A DNA stretch of 15,706 bases from an uncultured bacterium (GTDB lineage: Bacteria; Actinomycetota; Coriobacteriia; Coriobacteriales; Eggerthellaceae), in contig CANSQW010000010.1 of NCBI GenBank assembly GCA_947649215.1, positions 1-15,706 of the forward strand, given 5' to 3'. A model generated the notes under the pieces. It saw only the letters and a program-made list of their open reading frames with translations. It did no database searches and had not been told where the DNA came from. Numbering within the stretch: position 1 is the stretch's first letter; every line of letters begins with the position of its first letter. Shown piece by piece: positions 1-7,090 of the stretch. Position numbers and translations under genes: made by a program.

Positions 1-371
1 GGCGCAAGACGCGCGAGAACGACGGCATGACGCTCGTCGTGGCGGTGAACTACGGGTCGCGCCAGGAGATTCTGCGCGCCTGCGAGGGCTGCATGCGCGA
101 AGCTGTGCTGAGGGCCGAGGAAACCGGCGAGCTGCTCATGCCCACCGAGGAGCTGTTCGAGCGTGGGCTGTACACCTGCGGCATCCCCGACCCTGACCTG
201 CTTATCCGCACAAGCGGCGAGATGCGCATCTCCAACTTCCTGCTGTGGCAGATCGCGTACTCCGAGTTCGTGGTCACCGATGTGCTGTGGCCCGACTTCG
301 ACCGCTACGAGTTGCTGCGCTGCCTGCTCGAGTACCAGGGGCGTGACCGGCGCTTCGGGGCGGTGAAGTAG
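1..371 (+). CDS. uppS: Isoprenyl transferase (undecaprenyl diphosphate synthase), 3' part
   Basis: C-terminal part of a cis-prenyltransferase of the UppS family, which builds the C55 lipid carrier for peptidoglycan and other envelope polymers by adding isopentenyl diphosphate units to an allylic starter. The frame is open from the first bases (codons from position 3), so the true start lies upstream of the window. Visible family signatures are [11 protein letters not shown] near the beginning and the C-terminal block [19 protein letters not shown], which contains the Arg/Ser residues that bind the diphosphate of IPP, followed by [15 protein letters not shown]. The stop at 369-371 directly abuts the cdsA start, so the two are almost surely co-transcribed. 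The first in-frame ATG (27) lies inside the conserved domain and is not the start. Family assignment is secure; exact product chain length is inferred. Confidence 0.94.
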   Translation, partial: RKTRENDGMTLVVAVNYGSRQEILRACEGCMREAVLRAEETGELLMPTEELFERGLYTCGIPDPDLLIRTSGEMRISNFLLWQIAYSEFVVTDVLWPDFDRYELLRCLLEYQGRDRRFGAVK

Positions 372-1400
372 GTGGGCTCCGAGGCTGAGAGAGCGCAGGC
401 CGCCGAACGGTCCGCAGAGCCGGATTGCGCGCCCGACGCGGCGCCGACGCCTGAGTGGCGTCGCCCCACCACCGTCGAGCAGCTCGAGGCCCAGCGACAG
501 AGGAAGGCCGACCGTGCCGCGCGTCGCCAGAAGATGAAGCAGGCGGCGCTCGACAAGACGCCGAAGAAGCTCAAGAACCCCTCCGACATCCAAGTGCGGT
601 TCCGCACGGGGCTCGTGTACACCGTGCTCACCGTGGTCTGCGTGCTGGCGGGCAACATCCCCATGTTGCTCATGCTCATGGCGGTGGCTGGCATCTGCGC
701 AGGTGAGTTCTATTACATGCTGCGCTCAGACGCGAAGCTGCCGAACGAGATGCTGGGCATCGTCGCGGCGATGCTCTATCCGCCAAGCGTCTATTTCTAT
801 GGCCTCACCGGGGCGTTTCTGGTGAACCTGATGCTGCTGCTGGCGCTGCTCGTCTGGTATGTGTTCTGGACGCGCGCCCGCATCCCCGACGTCGGCATCA
901 GCTTTTTCGGAGCGGCGTACACGGGGCTTCTGCTGTGCGGCCTGGTGGTCATCCGCCAGTCGCTGGGCAACCCGTGGGGCGGCGTGCTGGTGCTGCTGGT
1001 GTTCGTGAGCGTGTGGGCCAACGATTCGTTTGCCTACCTGATCGGCTGCAAGTTCGGCCGTCACAAGCTGGCGCCGCGCACGAGTCCTAAGAAGAGCTGG
1101 GAAGGGTTTCTCGCTGGCTTGGTGGGCTCCATGGTGTTCTGGTGCGTGATGACGCTCGTGCCCGGCGTGACCATGGGCATCCCCATGGCGCTGCTGTTCG
1201 GGCTGATCTGCGGCCTCATGTCGGTGTTGGGCGATCTGGCCGAGAGCCGCATCAAGCGCAACTCGGGCTTCAAGGACTCGGGCACCATCATGCCGGGCCA
1301 CGGCGGCCTGCTCGATCGCTGTGACTCGCTGTTCCTGGCCGCCGTGACGTCGGCCATCTTGCTCGTGGCGGGAGGGTGCATTCCGTATGTCATCATGTAA
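372..1400 (+). CDS. cdsA: Phosphatidate cytidylyltransferase with extended N-terminus
   Basis: Integral membrane enzyme that makes CDP-diacylglycerol from phosphatidate and CTP, the branch point for phospholipids. The product is 342 residues. The C-terminal half has the family signature: NDSFAYLIG (217-225), SPKKSWEG (238-245) and the CDS signature from S292 to D318 with KR (295-296), KDSG (301-304) and HGGLLDRCD (310-318). Several hydrophobic segments lie between about 80 and 340. The start is a GTG immediately after the uppS stop; it lacks a clear Shine-Dalgarno site and probably depends on translational coupling. An in-frame ATG at 534 (M55) is an alternative but has no ribosome site either. 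Unusually, about 75 charged residues precede the first membrane segment (acidic/Ala-rich, then Arg/Lys/Gln-rich 40-68); typical family members are nearer 260-290 residues and lack this. Function is confident, start less so. Confidence 0.94.
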   Translation: MGSEAERAQAAERSAEPDCAPDAAPTPEWRRPTTVEQLEAQRQRKADRAARRQKMKQAALDKTPKKLKNPSDIQVRFRTGLVYTVLTVVCVLAGNIPMLLMLMAVAGICAGEFYYMLRSDAKLPNEMLGIVAAMLYPPSVYFYGLTGAFLVNLMLLLALLVWYVFWTRARIPDVGISFFGAAYTGLLLCGLVVIRQSLGNPWGGVLVLLVFVSVWANDSFAYLIGCKFGRHKLAPRTSPKKSWEGFLAGLVGSMVFWCVMTLVPGVTMGIPMALLFGLICGLMSVLGDLAESRIKRNSGFKDSGTIMPGHGGLLDRCDSLFLAAVTSAILLVAGGCIPYVIM

Positions 1401-2679
1401 CGGGGACGCGCGCGTGGCAGCCGGCGCTTGCGCGCAGGACGGTGCGCGGCGGCGCGTGGTGGCGCTGGGATCCTCCGGATCCATCGGCGTCCAGACGCTG
1501 GACGTTATCGCGCAGCATGCCGACAAGCTAGAGGCCGTGGGTCTGGCGGTGTTCGGAAGCTTGGACGTGCTGGGGCGGCAGGCGCGCGAGTTAGGCGTGC
1601 GTCACCTGGCCGTGGGCGATGCGCGCCTGGCAGGCGATGCCCGTTGCGACGAGTTGGCCGCCTGGTGCGCCGAGTCGCCGCAAGGTTCCTTCGGCGTGGG
1701 GCCGCAGGCGGTGGTCGACCTGGTGCGGCTGCCCGAGGTGGACGTGGTGGTGAACGCCCTGGTGGGCGAGGCGGGCATGCGCGCGAGCTACGAGACGCTG
1801 GCTGCGGGCAAGGTGCTCGCCCTGGCCAACAAGGAGTCGCTCGTGGTGGCAGGCGACCTCATCATGCCGCTGGCCGCCGCCCTGGATGAGCGGCGGCGGG
1901 CCGCGGGGCTCGCGCCTGCCTTCGGCCCGGCCGGTGCGCTCATGCCCATCGATTCCGAGCATGGCGCCATCTACCAGTGCCTGCTGGGCGAGGAGCCGCG
2001 CGAGGTGACGAAGCTGTGGGTCACCGCGTCGGGCGGCCCGTTCCGCGGCCGTACGCGTGATGAGCTGTCCGCCATCACGCCTGCTCAGGCGCTCGCCCAT
2101 CCTACGTGGAACATGGGCGCGAAGATATCCATCGACTCATCCACCCTTATGAATAAGGGGTTGGAGGTCATCGAGGCGCACCACCTTTTCGCCATGCCTT
2201 ACGACAAGATCGAGGTGGTGGTGCAGCCGCAGAGCGCCATCCACTCGATGGTTGAGTTCGCCGACGGCAGCGTGAAGGCGCACCTGGGCACGACGGATAT
2301 GCGCATTCCCATCCAGTTCGCGCTTTCATATCCCGCACGGTGGAGCGCTCCGGTGCAACCGCTTGACTTTCGCCTGTTGGGCACGCTTGAGTTTACCGCG
2401 CCGGATGAGGACACGTTCCGCTGCCTGCCGCTCGCCCGCCACGCTGGAGATGCGGGTGGGACGCTGCCCTGCGCGATGAACGCTGCCAACGAGGTGGCTG
2501 TGGCGGCGTTCCTGGCGGAGGAATGCTCCTATCTTGCCATCGCCGCCTGCGTGGAGGCGGTCATGGACGCACACGAGCGCGAGGGCGTGCAGGCCGTTGA
2601 GAGCCTCGAGCAGCTAGAGGCCGTCGACGCATGGGCTCGTGACGCCGCCCGCGCCTGGGTGCGCGCCAACGGCCGTTAG
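1387..2679 (+). CDS. dxr: 1-deoxy-D-xylulose 5-phosphate reductoisomerase
   Basis: Converts 1-deoxy-D-xylulose 5-phosphate to 2-C-methylerythritol 4-phosphate with NADPH, the committed step of the MEP isoprenoid pathway, in the cytosol. The product is 430 residues. NADPH-binding GSSGSIG is at 28-34, ALANKES at 145-151, the metal-binding IDSE at 188-191 (D189, E191) with third ligand E260 in MNKGLEVIEAHH, SGGPFR at 215-220, HPTWNMG at 238-244, and the C-terminal helical domain begins near PCAMNAANEV (361-370). A short Arg/Ala-rich insertion (about 167-185) precedes the metal-binding loop. The ATG at 1387 overlaps cdsA by 14 bases and has a good site (GGAGGG, 1371-1376) ten bases upstream, so I prefer it to the GTG at 1414. 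ispG, a later gene of the same pathway, lies downstream beyond the inserted surface-protein gene. Confidence 0.97.
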   Translation: MSSCNGDARVAAGACAQDGARRRVVALGSSGSIGVQTLDVIAQHADKLEAVGLAVFGSLDVLGRQARELGVRHLAVGDARLAGDARCDELAAWCAESPQGSFGVGPQAVVDLVRLPEVDVVVNALVGEAGMRASYETLAAGKVLALANKESLVVAGDLIMPLAAALDERRRAAGLAPAFGPAGALMPIDSEHGAIYQCLLGEEPREVTKLWVTASGGPFRGRTRDELSAITPAQALAHPTWNMGAKISIDSSTLMNKGLEVIEAHHLFAMPYDKIEVVVQPQSAIHSMVEFADGSVKAHLGTTDMRIPIQFALSYPARWSAPVQPLDFRLLGTLEFTAPDEDTFRCLPLARHAGDAGGTLPCAMNAANEVAVAAFLAEECSYLAIAACVEAVMDAHEREGVQAVESLEQLEAVDAWARDAARAWVRANGR

Positions 2680-2733
2680 GCGTCGCCCTGTCGGCGCTTT
2701 CGGCCGGTTTTGCGCCAAAGTTCTCAGGCAGGG

Positions 2734-2768
2734 GGAGGGGCCCGGAAGCTGTGTTTCCGGACCCCTCC
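2734..2768 (-). terminator. Hairpin between convergent dxr and surface-protein gene
   Basis: Arms 2734-2747 and 2755-2768 form a 14-position stem with a 7-base loop, beginning 6 bases beyond the stop of the minus-strand gene. One position (2741/2761) is C-A in + strand RNA but becomes G-U in minus-strand RNA, so the stem is fully paired only in the surface-protein transcript. No T-tract follows on either strand, so it may act as a mRNA 3'-end stabiliser or a GC-type terminator. Confidence 0.62.
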
Positions 2769-2774
2769 GCTGAG

Positions 2775-5700
2775 TCAGGGTCGCCGTCGCGTTTTCGCGG
2801 CTGCGGGAATCATTGCGGCGCAGGCGAGTGCTGCGATGAATGCCACGAGGGGTACGAGCGGCCCGTCCCCGGTCTTGGCGAGGGGAGCCTCCTTTCCGCC
2901 ACGTGGCTCTGGGGGCGGCTCCCGGTCAGGCTCGGGCTCTTCCTCGTCGGGCGGGCTTGGCGGCCCCTCGCGGTCGGATACGGTGACGACCTGATCGAGG
3001 CAGTCGAGGTCGTACTCGGCGGCTATCAGGTCATCTTCGCAGAACAGGAAGGCGAAGGCTGCCAGGTCACGCCCCGCGAGCTCCGTGGCGTCCACATCGT
3101 AGATGAGCTGCGTCTCCAAATCGGGCCCATCGGCCGTCACGTGGGCCGCTCCGTGGGCCACGCAGGCGTCGAGCGCGGCAGCGTAGGCCTGCAGCCCCTC
3201 GGGCGCTCGCGCCTCGGGATTCGCGAAGATGTCGGCAGCGAGGAGGGGGCGCGCATCCTCCCGGTCTACGAGCAGGCCCACGAGGGAGTAGTCCTCGCCG
3301 GGCACGACGTCGCGGACGACGATGCGGTCGGCCACTGCGACTTCCTCTACGGGCGTGACGGACTTGTCGCCGTCCGCGCTGTCGCGAGCCCGCGTCATCA
3401 GGGTGCTGGGGATGACCGAGACGGTCTGGTTCTCGTCGGCACTGTCCGCATGGGACGCGATGAGGGATCCTTCTCGGTAAAGGGATTCGAAGACCACTAG
3501 ATCGCGCCCGGCCAGGGCGGTGGAGTCGAAGGCGAACGTCAGCGTCACGGAGCCGTTCGGCGTCTCGGGTGCGAATGCCAGCTCGGCGGTCACCGGGGCG
3601 CCGTCGGCGTCGCGCAGGGGGCCGGCGTCGGCTCCCTCAGCGTCACGGAGGCGCAGCTCGCCGCGCATGAGGTAGTCCCGACCGGGAATAAGCCCCTCGT
3701 AGGTCACGACGTCTTCCACGGTGCTCCGTCGGCCTGCGACGATGCGCTTGTCGCCATCAAGCCCGTCGCTTGCCTCGGTCGAGAGGGCGGGGCGCTCGAC
3801 CGTCACCGTCTGGTTCTCATCGGCCATGTTGGCGTCGGTTGCCACCGGCGTGTCGCCTCGGTAGAGGGTTTCAAAGGCCACCAGCTCGTCCCCGGCCTCA
3901 AGCGCGCTGGCGTCGAACTCGAATACGACGGTGGCGCTGCCGTGGCCGGTGTCCGGCGCGAAGGAGGTCTCGGCGGTCACGGGCGCGCCGGCGCTGGCCA
4001 GCGGCTCGCCGGTCGCCCGGTGCATCAGCGTCCCGCGCACGGTATATTCTTCGCCGGGGATGAGGTTGGTGAACGCGATGGTGTCGCTTACGGATGCAAG
4101 CGGGTCGGCCACGAGGTGCTTTCGCCCGTCGGAGGTGGCGGTGGCCAGGCTGCTCACCGACGGTTCTACGATGCGCACCGTCTGTCCGAAGTCGTCGAGG
4201 TCCTCATGGCTGGCTACCAGGCGTCCGGCCTGGTCGTAGAGGCGCTCGAACACGACGAGGTCGCATACGTCCGTGATCAGGGCATTGAAGCGGTAGTCGA
4301 GGGACACGTGGCCGCGGCGCGCGACGGGGGTAAACGTTCGCTCGGCGGTTATCGGCTGGCCGTCAGCCAGGAGGGGCTCGCCGGTGGCCTTGTTCATAAG
4401 GGTGCCGGTCAGGCGGTACTCCGCGCCGATGGTGAGGTTCGCATACTCGACGCGATCCGTGATGACCGTCTCGGTATCGGCGATGGCCAGCTTGTCGCCG
4501 TCGAACCCATCAACTGCAGTCGTGGCCAGGTAGGGCGTTCCGTCATCGGGCTCGCCGTCGTCGATGGTGCCGAGCGTGACCGTGTGGGAGTCGCGGCTGA
4601 TGACGATGTCCGGTATGGTCACGAGCACGAGCCCCTCGTTGGCCTTGCAGGGCAGCTCCTCGAGCGTGTAGGTGTCGTAGGGAAGCGCGCCGCGCTTGTC
4701 GTCGGGCGTTACGTCGGCGCCGAACCAGATGCCGGCCGTGGCATCGTAGCGGTCGGGCCCTGCGTTGTCGTTGGCGTTCGGACGTTGGCTGTGCGGGTTC
4801 CACGATGCGGCCGTGCTCGCGTAGCCGTTGGCGTCGGTCACCAGCACGTGCGCCTCGCCGGTGGTTTGGCTGGTCAGGCGGAACGGCACGCCGGCGAGGC
4901 GCTCCATGGTGCCCTCCCGCACCTTGACGAAGTCCAGGTCGCCGCGCTTCACGAGGTTCTTGAAGCTTTCCTTCGCGGCGAAGGCATCGACGATGGCGCC
5001 ATTGCGCTCGATGGAGAACGTGCGTGCCTCACCGTCGGTAAGGAAGTAGCCGTCGCCGGGCATGACCTCGCGGATGGAGTAGGTGCCGAAGGGGAGGCAG
5101 TCGGCGGCGGTTTGCGCCTCGCCGCCCTCGGTGACGAGGCGTTTGACCACCTGGCCGGGCGTGTACCTTACGCCCTCCACCACCACGGGACGCTCGTTGG
5201 CATTGGTTATCTCGAAGGTGGTGGAGAGACTGGCGCCGCCGAGCGGCAGCATCTCGCCGCTTTCCTTGTCGCGCTTCTCCACGCGGACGCCGCCGCGGAT
5301 GACCGGCTCTGAGACGAGGGGGTGGCGGTAGGATGAGACTTCCTGCGCGCTGCCGCCGCCGGTGATCTGGCGCACGTGGGTCGTCGGATCGGGGAGGTAG
5401 CCGCGTGGGGCCTTTGTCTCGCCGATGAGCACGGTGCCCAGGGGCAGCACGGGGACGCCGCTGGCATTGCGGTAGAGTTCGTCGCCGCTTACCCAGTGGG
5501 CTTCGTCGGGGAGGATGCGCCCCTCCTCGTCAGTGCGAAACACCCAGGTGCGAAGCGGCGTTCCCGATGCTCGGGCTTCTTGGGCGGTGGCGTAGTAGCC
5601 AGGGTAGAAGTCGAAGGTGAACTCGGCTCCCGCGAGGGAGCCGGCACCCTGGGGCTCTGGGGCGCCGCCGTCTGCATCGAGCTTGGCCAGCCAGACCGCG

Positions 5701-6701
5701 GCGGGGTCGTACTGGGGCTCGTCGGCAACGCGCCCTCCCGCGCCGACGGCGGCGGTTTCGCCGGGGGCGACTTCGATGGCGTAGACGGTGGGGTCGAGTG
5801 CGTACCCCTCGGGGGCTGTCGTTTCCTGAACGTAGTAGGTGCCGGGCGCGAGCTCGCCGGAGGCGGCGTGCCCGGTCGCGTCGGTGACGAGCGTGGCCAT
5901 GGGGGCTCCCGCGCCGTTGGTCACCAGGTAGGAGGCGCCGTCGAGGCGATAGCAGCCGTTGCCCTCGGTGAGCGCAGGGTTGGCGCTGTCCTTGTCGAGC
6001 GCAAGCCAGCCGACGTTGTCGAAGGCGAGGACGACTTGGCTGCTCGCGCCGGTGGCCAGGGCATAGGCGTTGAAGGTGGCGGGAACGCGCCAGTCGTTGG
6101 CGTAGATCTTGCCTGCGGTGGTGTTCTCGAAGTCGGGGACGGTCTCCGTCTCGGTAAGCTGGCCGGTCAGGTTGTTGAGCGCCCAGCGTTTGAACTCGGC
6201 GTTGCAGCCGTAGGTGGCCTTGTTGAAGTCGTAGGAGTAGCGGTCGCTCACCATGATGTGGAGGCAGACGATGTAGCGGTCGTAAGTCATGGGGCTGCCG
6301 TCGTACCAGGTGGCGGGCCAGATGGCGGGGTCGAAGCCGTAGCTGCCGGGGCCGAAGTAGAGGAGCGCGCGCAGGTGGCTGCGCTCCGCCTCATACCATT
6401 CGGGGCTGCCGGCGTAGCCGATCATCAGGTCTTGCTTCGCGTAGGTTCCTGATGCGGGCGTCAGCTTCGATGGCTGGGCGCAGATGGCGGGCGCGCCGTT
6501 GACGGTCATGCGGCCAGTTGAGTATCCCGCGTAGGGGATCTGCCCGTTCACTTCCAGGTAGGCCTGGTCGGCGGCGAAGGCGTGCTTCGTCGGCGGCGAG
6601 CAGAGGCTGAGGGGAATGAGACCTACGACCAGCAGAAGCGCCATCGCTATCTTGAAGGCGCGGGTCGCGGCCCGAGGGGCATGGGCGGAGGCGGCGTGCA
6701 C
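2775..6701 (-). CDS. LAXTG-anchored VaFE-repeat (Thr-Gln ester bond) surface adhesin
   Basis: Secreted, wall-anchored 1308-residue protein, probably an adhesin. Order of parts: signal peptide (Arg/Lys n-region, hydrophobic 18-33, likely cleavage after AFA near 43); a Cys-containing N-terminal domain (about 45-225, with Cys74 in AICAQP, Cys146 and Cys166); four SpaA/Cna-B-like domains (about 228-325, 333-457, 469-583, 586-715), each with an early Lys (K237, K340, K476, K593) and a late Glu (E293, E428, E545, E681) fitting isopeptide-forming folds; four VaFE repeats (725-1241); a Pro/Glu-rich wall-spanning stretch (1244-1268); the sorting signal LAKTG (1274-1278), a hydrophobic segment (1281-1302) and an Arg-rich tail. 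LAXTG is the motif known for class E sortases of high-GC Gram-positives. The start is GTG with AAAGGAG (6707-6713) five bases upstream. It lies convergent to dxr and divergent from rseP. The ligand is unknown. Confidence 0.93.
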   Translation of the reverse strand: MHAASAHAPRAATRAFKIAMALLLVVGLIPLSLCSPPTKHAFAADQAYLEVNGQIPYAGYSTGRMTVNGAPAICAQPSKLTPASGTYAKQDLMIGYAGSPEWYEAERSHLRALLYFGPGSYGFDPAIWPATWYDGSPMTYDRYIVCLHIMVSDRYSYDFNKATYGCNAEFKRWALNNLTGQLTETETVPDFENTTAGKIYANDWRVPATFNAYALATGASSQVVLAFDNVGWLALDKDSANPALTEGNGCYRLDGASYLVTNGAGAPMATLVTDATGHAASGELAPGTYYVQETTAPEGYALDPTVYAIEVAPGETAAVGAGGRVADEPQYDPAAVWLAKLDADGGAPEPQGAGSLAGAEFTFDFYPGYYATAQEARASGTPLRTWVFRTDEEGRILPDEAHWVSGDELYRNASGVPVLPLGTVLIGETKAPRGYLPDPTTHVRQITGGGSAQEVSSYRHPLVSEPVIRGGVRVEKRDKESGEMLPLGGASLSTTFEITNANERPVVVEGVRYTPGQVVKRLVTEGGEAQTAADCLPFGTYSIREVMPGDGYFLTDGEARTFSIERNGAIVDAFAAKESFKNLVKRGDLDFVKVREGTMERLAGVPFRLTSQTTGEAHVLVTDANGYASTAASWNPHSQRPNANDNAGPDRYDATAGIWFGADVTPDDKRGALPYDTYTLEELPCKANEGLVLVTIPDIVISRDSHTVTLGTIDDGEPDDGTPYLATTAVDGFDGDKLAIADTETVITDRVEYANLTIGAEYRLTGTLMNKATGEPLLADGQPITAERTFTPVARRGHVSLDYRFNALITDVCDLVVFERLYDQAGRLVASHEDLDDFGQTVRIVEPSVSSLATATSDGRKHLVADPLASVSDTIAFTNLIPGEEYTVRGTLMHRATGEPLASAGAPVTAETSFAPDTGHGSATVVFEFDASALEAGDELVAFETLYRGDTPVATDANMADENQTVTVERPALSTEASDGLDGDKRIVAGRRSTVEDVVTYEGLIPGRDYLMRGELRLRDAEGADAGPLRDADGAPVTAELAFAPETPNGSVTLTFAFDSTALAGRDLVVFESLYREGSLIASHADSADENQTVSVIPSTLMTRARDSADGDKSVTPVEEVAVADRIVVRDVVPGEDYSLVGLLVDREDARPLLAADIFANPEARAPEGLQAYAAALDACVAHGAAHVTADGPDLETQLIYDVDATELAGRDLAAFAFLFCEDDLIAAEYDLDCLDQVVTVSDREGPPSPPDEEEPEPDREPPPEPRGGKEAPLAKTGDGPLVPLVAFIAALACAAMIPAAAKTRRRP
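2979..4529 (-). repeat. Four tandem VaFE / T-Q ester bond repeats inside the surface protein
   Basis: Protein-level repeats at residues 725-847, 852-968, 973-1097 and 1101-1241. Each opens with a Thr four residues before Asp (T727, T854, T975, T1103) in a T-x-x-x-D-G/S motif, usually followed by DGDK, and closes with a Gln (Q840, Q964, Q1092, Q1237), usually in ENQTV or GQTV. The first three carry VFE-LY or AFE-LY, the signature that names the family. Thr-to-Gln spacing is 113, 110, 117 and 134 residues. The DNA repeats are diverged, so this is an old duplication. Confidence 0.88.
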
Positions 6702-6706
6702 GGGGG

Positions 6707-6713
6707 CTCCTTT
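6707..6713 (-). promoter_or_regulatory. Ribosome binding site fixing the GTG start of the surface gene
   Basis: Read on the minus strand this is AAAGGAG, five bases before the GTG at 6701. It favours that start over the in-frame ATG for residue 20, which would remove the positively charged part of the signal peptide. Confidence 0.8.
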
Positions 6714-6720
6714 CTCTCTG

Positions 6721-6736
6721 GCTGCCGCGAGGCAGC
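6721..6736. other. Small hairpin in the surface-gene leader
   Basis: GCTGCC (6721-6726) and GGCAGC (6731-6736) are perfect inverted arms around a 4-base loop. In the surface-gene transcript it would fold just upstream of the ribosome binding site. The role is unknown. Confidence 0.5.
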
Positions 6737-6751
6737 TGCTGCGTTCGGCCC

Positions 6752-6757
6752 ACCCTA
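6752..6757 (-). promoter_or_regulatory. Candidate -10 element (TAGGGT) of the surface gene
   Basis: TAGGGT on the minus strand, about 50 bases before the GTG start. It is part of the 10-mer TAGGGTGGGC (6748-6757), which also occurs 40-50 bases ahead of the XRE regulator at 12752. No good -35 hexamer is visible, so this is tentative. Confidence 0.35.
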
Positions 6758-6924
6758 GCCGCCCCCGCCGACGCGTAAGCAGCGCGCGGGCGGCGGGGCG
6801 GGCAGCGCGCGGGGGTCGCCGCGATTGCCCCCGCGTCCGCGTGCGCTTCTCGTTTCGGCGCCCCGTCCCCTCGTCGGCGCATCTCCGCCCATCCCTATGC
6901 GTTGGCGCGCGATTCCCTCCTCGT

Positions 6925-6944
6925 GGGTTTTCTGTCGGAAACCC
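6925..6944. promoter_or_regulatory. Inverted repeat over the -35 region of the rseP promoter
   Basis: GGGTTTTC (6925-6932), 4-base spacer, GGAAACCC (6937-6944); one T/G position breaks perfect symmetry. It ends at the place where the -35 box of the following TATAAT would lie. It could be an operator; alternatively it is a hairpin in a transcript from upstream. The rest of the 389-base intergenic region (6702-7090) is GC-rich and shows no convincing gene. Confidence 0.5.
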
Positions 6945-6965
6945 GCCCGTATCGGGGGGCTTTCC

Positions 6966-6971
6966 TATAAT
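6966..6971 (+). promoter_or_regulatory. -10 element (TATAAT) of the rseP-ispG-proS unit
   Basis: Perfect TATAAT, striking in GC-rich surroundings, 120 bases ahead of the rseP start. The -35 position (near 6943-6948) has no TTGACA match, which suggests activator dependence or a weak -35. Transcription would start near 6978 and leave a leader of about 113 bases. Confidence 0.68.
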
Positions 6972-6989
6972 GGCCCACGAGCAAGCAAC

Positions 6990-7005
6990 GGGGCGTCGTC
7001 GCCCC
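6990..7005 (+). other. Leader hairpin 1 upstream of rseP
   Basis: GGGGCG (6990-6995), loop TCGT, CGCCCC (7000-7005): a perfect 6-bp stem in the predicted rseP leader. No matching riboswitch architecture is recognised. Confidence 0.45.
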
Positions 7006-7057
7006 GCCCCGCCGCGTCCGGCTGTGGACGGCGGCCCTTCGGCATCGTTTCCCTAGC

Positions 7058-7074
7058 GCGCGGCTGCCCCGCGC
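7058..7074 (+). other. Leader hairpin 2 next to the rseP ribosome binding site
   Basis: GCGCGG (7058-7063), loop CTGCC, CCGCGC (7069-7074), ending just before the GAGAGGA site (7078-7084) that fixes the GTG start at 7091. It could affect translation initiation; this is inference. Confidence 0.45.
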
Positions 7075-7090
7075 CCCGAGAGGACTTGAA

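Noticed and set aside
2710-2994. Small + strand frame after dxr
   Set aside because: Covers the hairpin and the reverse strand of the adhesin C-terminus; no supporting features.
3942-6452. Two long + strand open frames (456 and 358 codons) opposite the adhesin gene
   Set aside because: They mirror the reverse strand of a gene with clear domains, contain low-complexity Gly/Val/Arg-rich translation and no recognisable motif; typical shadows in GC-rich DNA.
2775-6701. Adhesin gene as a mobile element cargo
   Set aside because: No transposase, terminal repeats, target duplication or tRNA at its borders; composition is similar to neighbours by eye.
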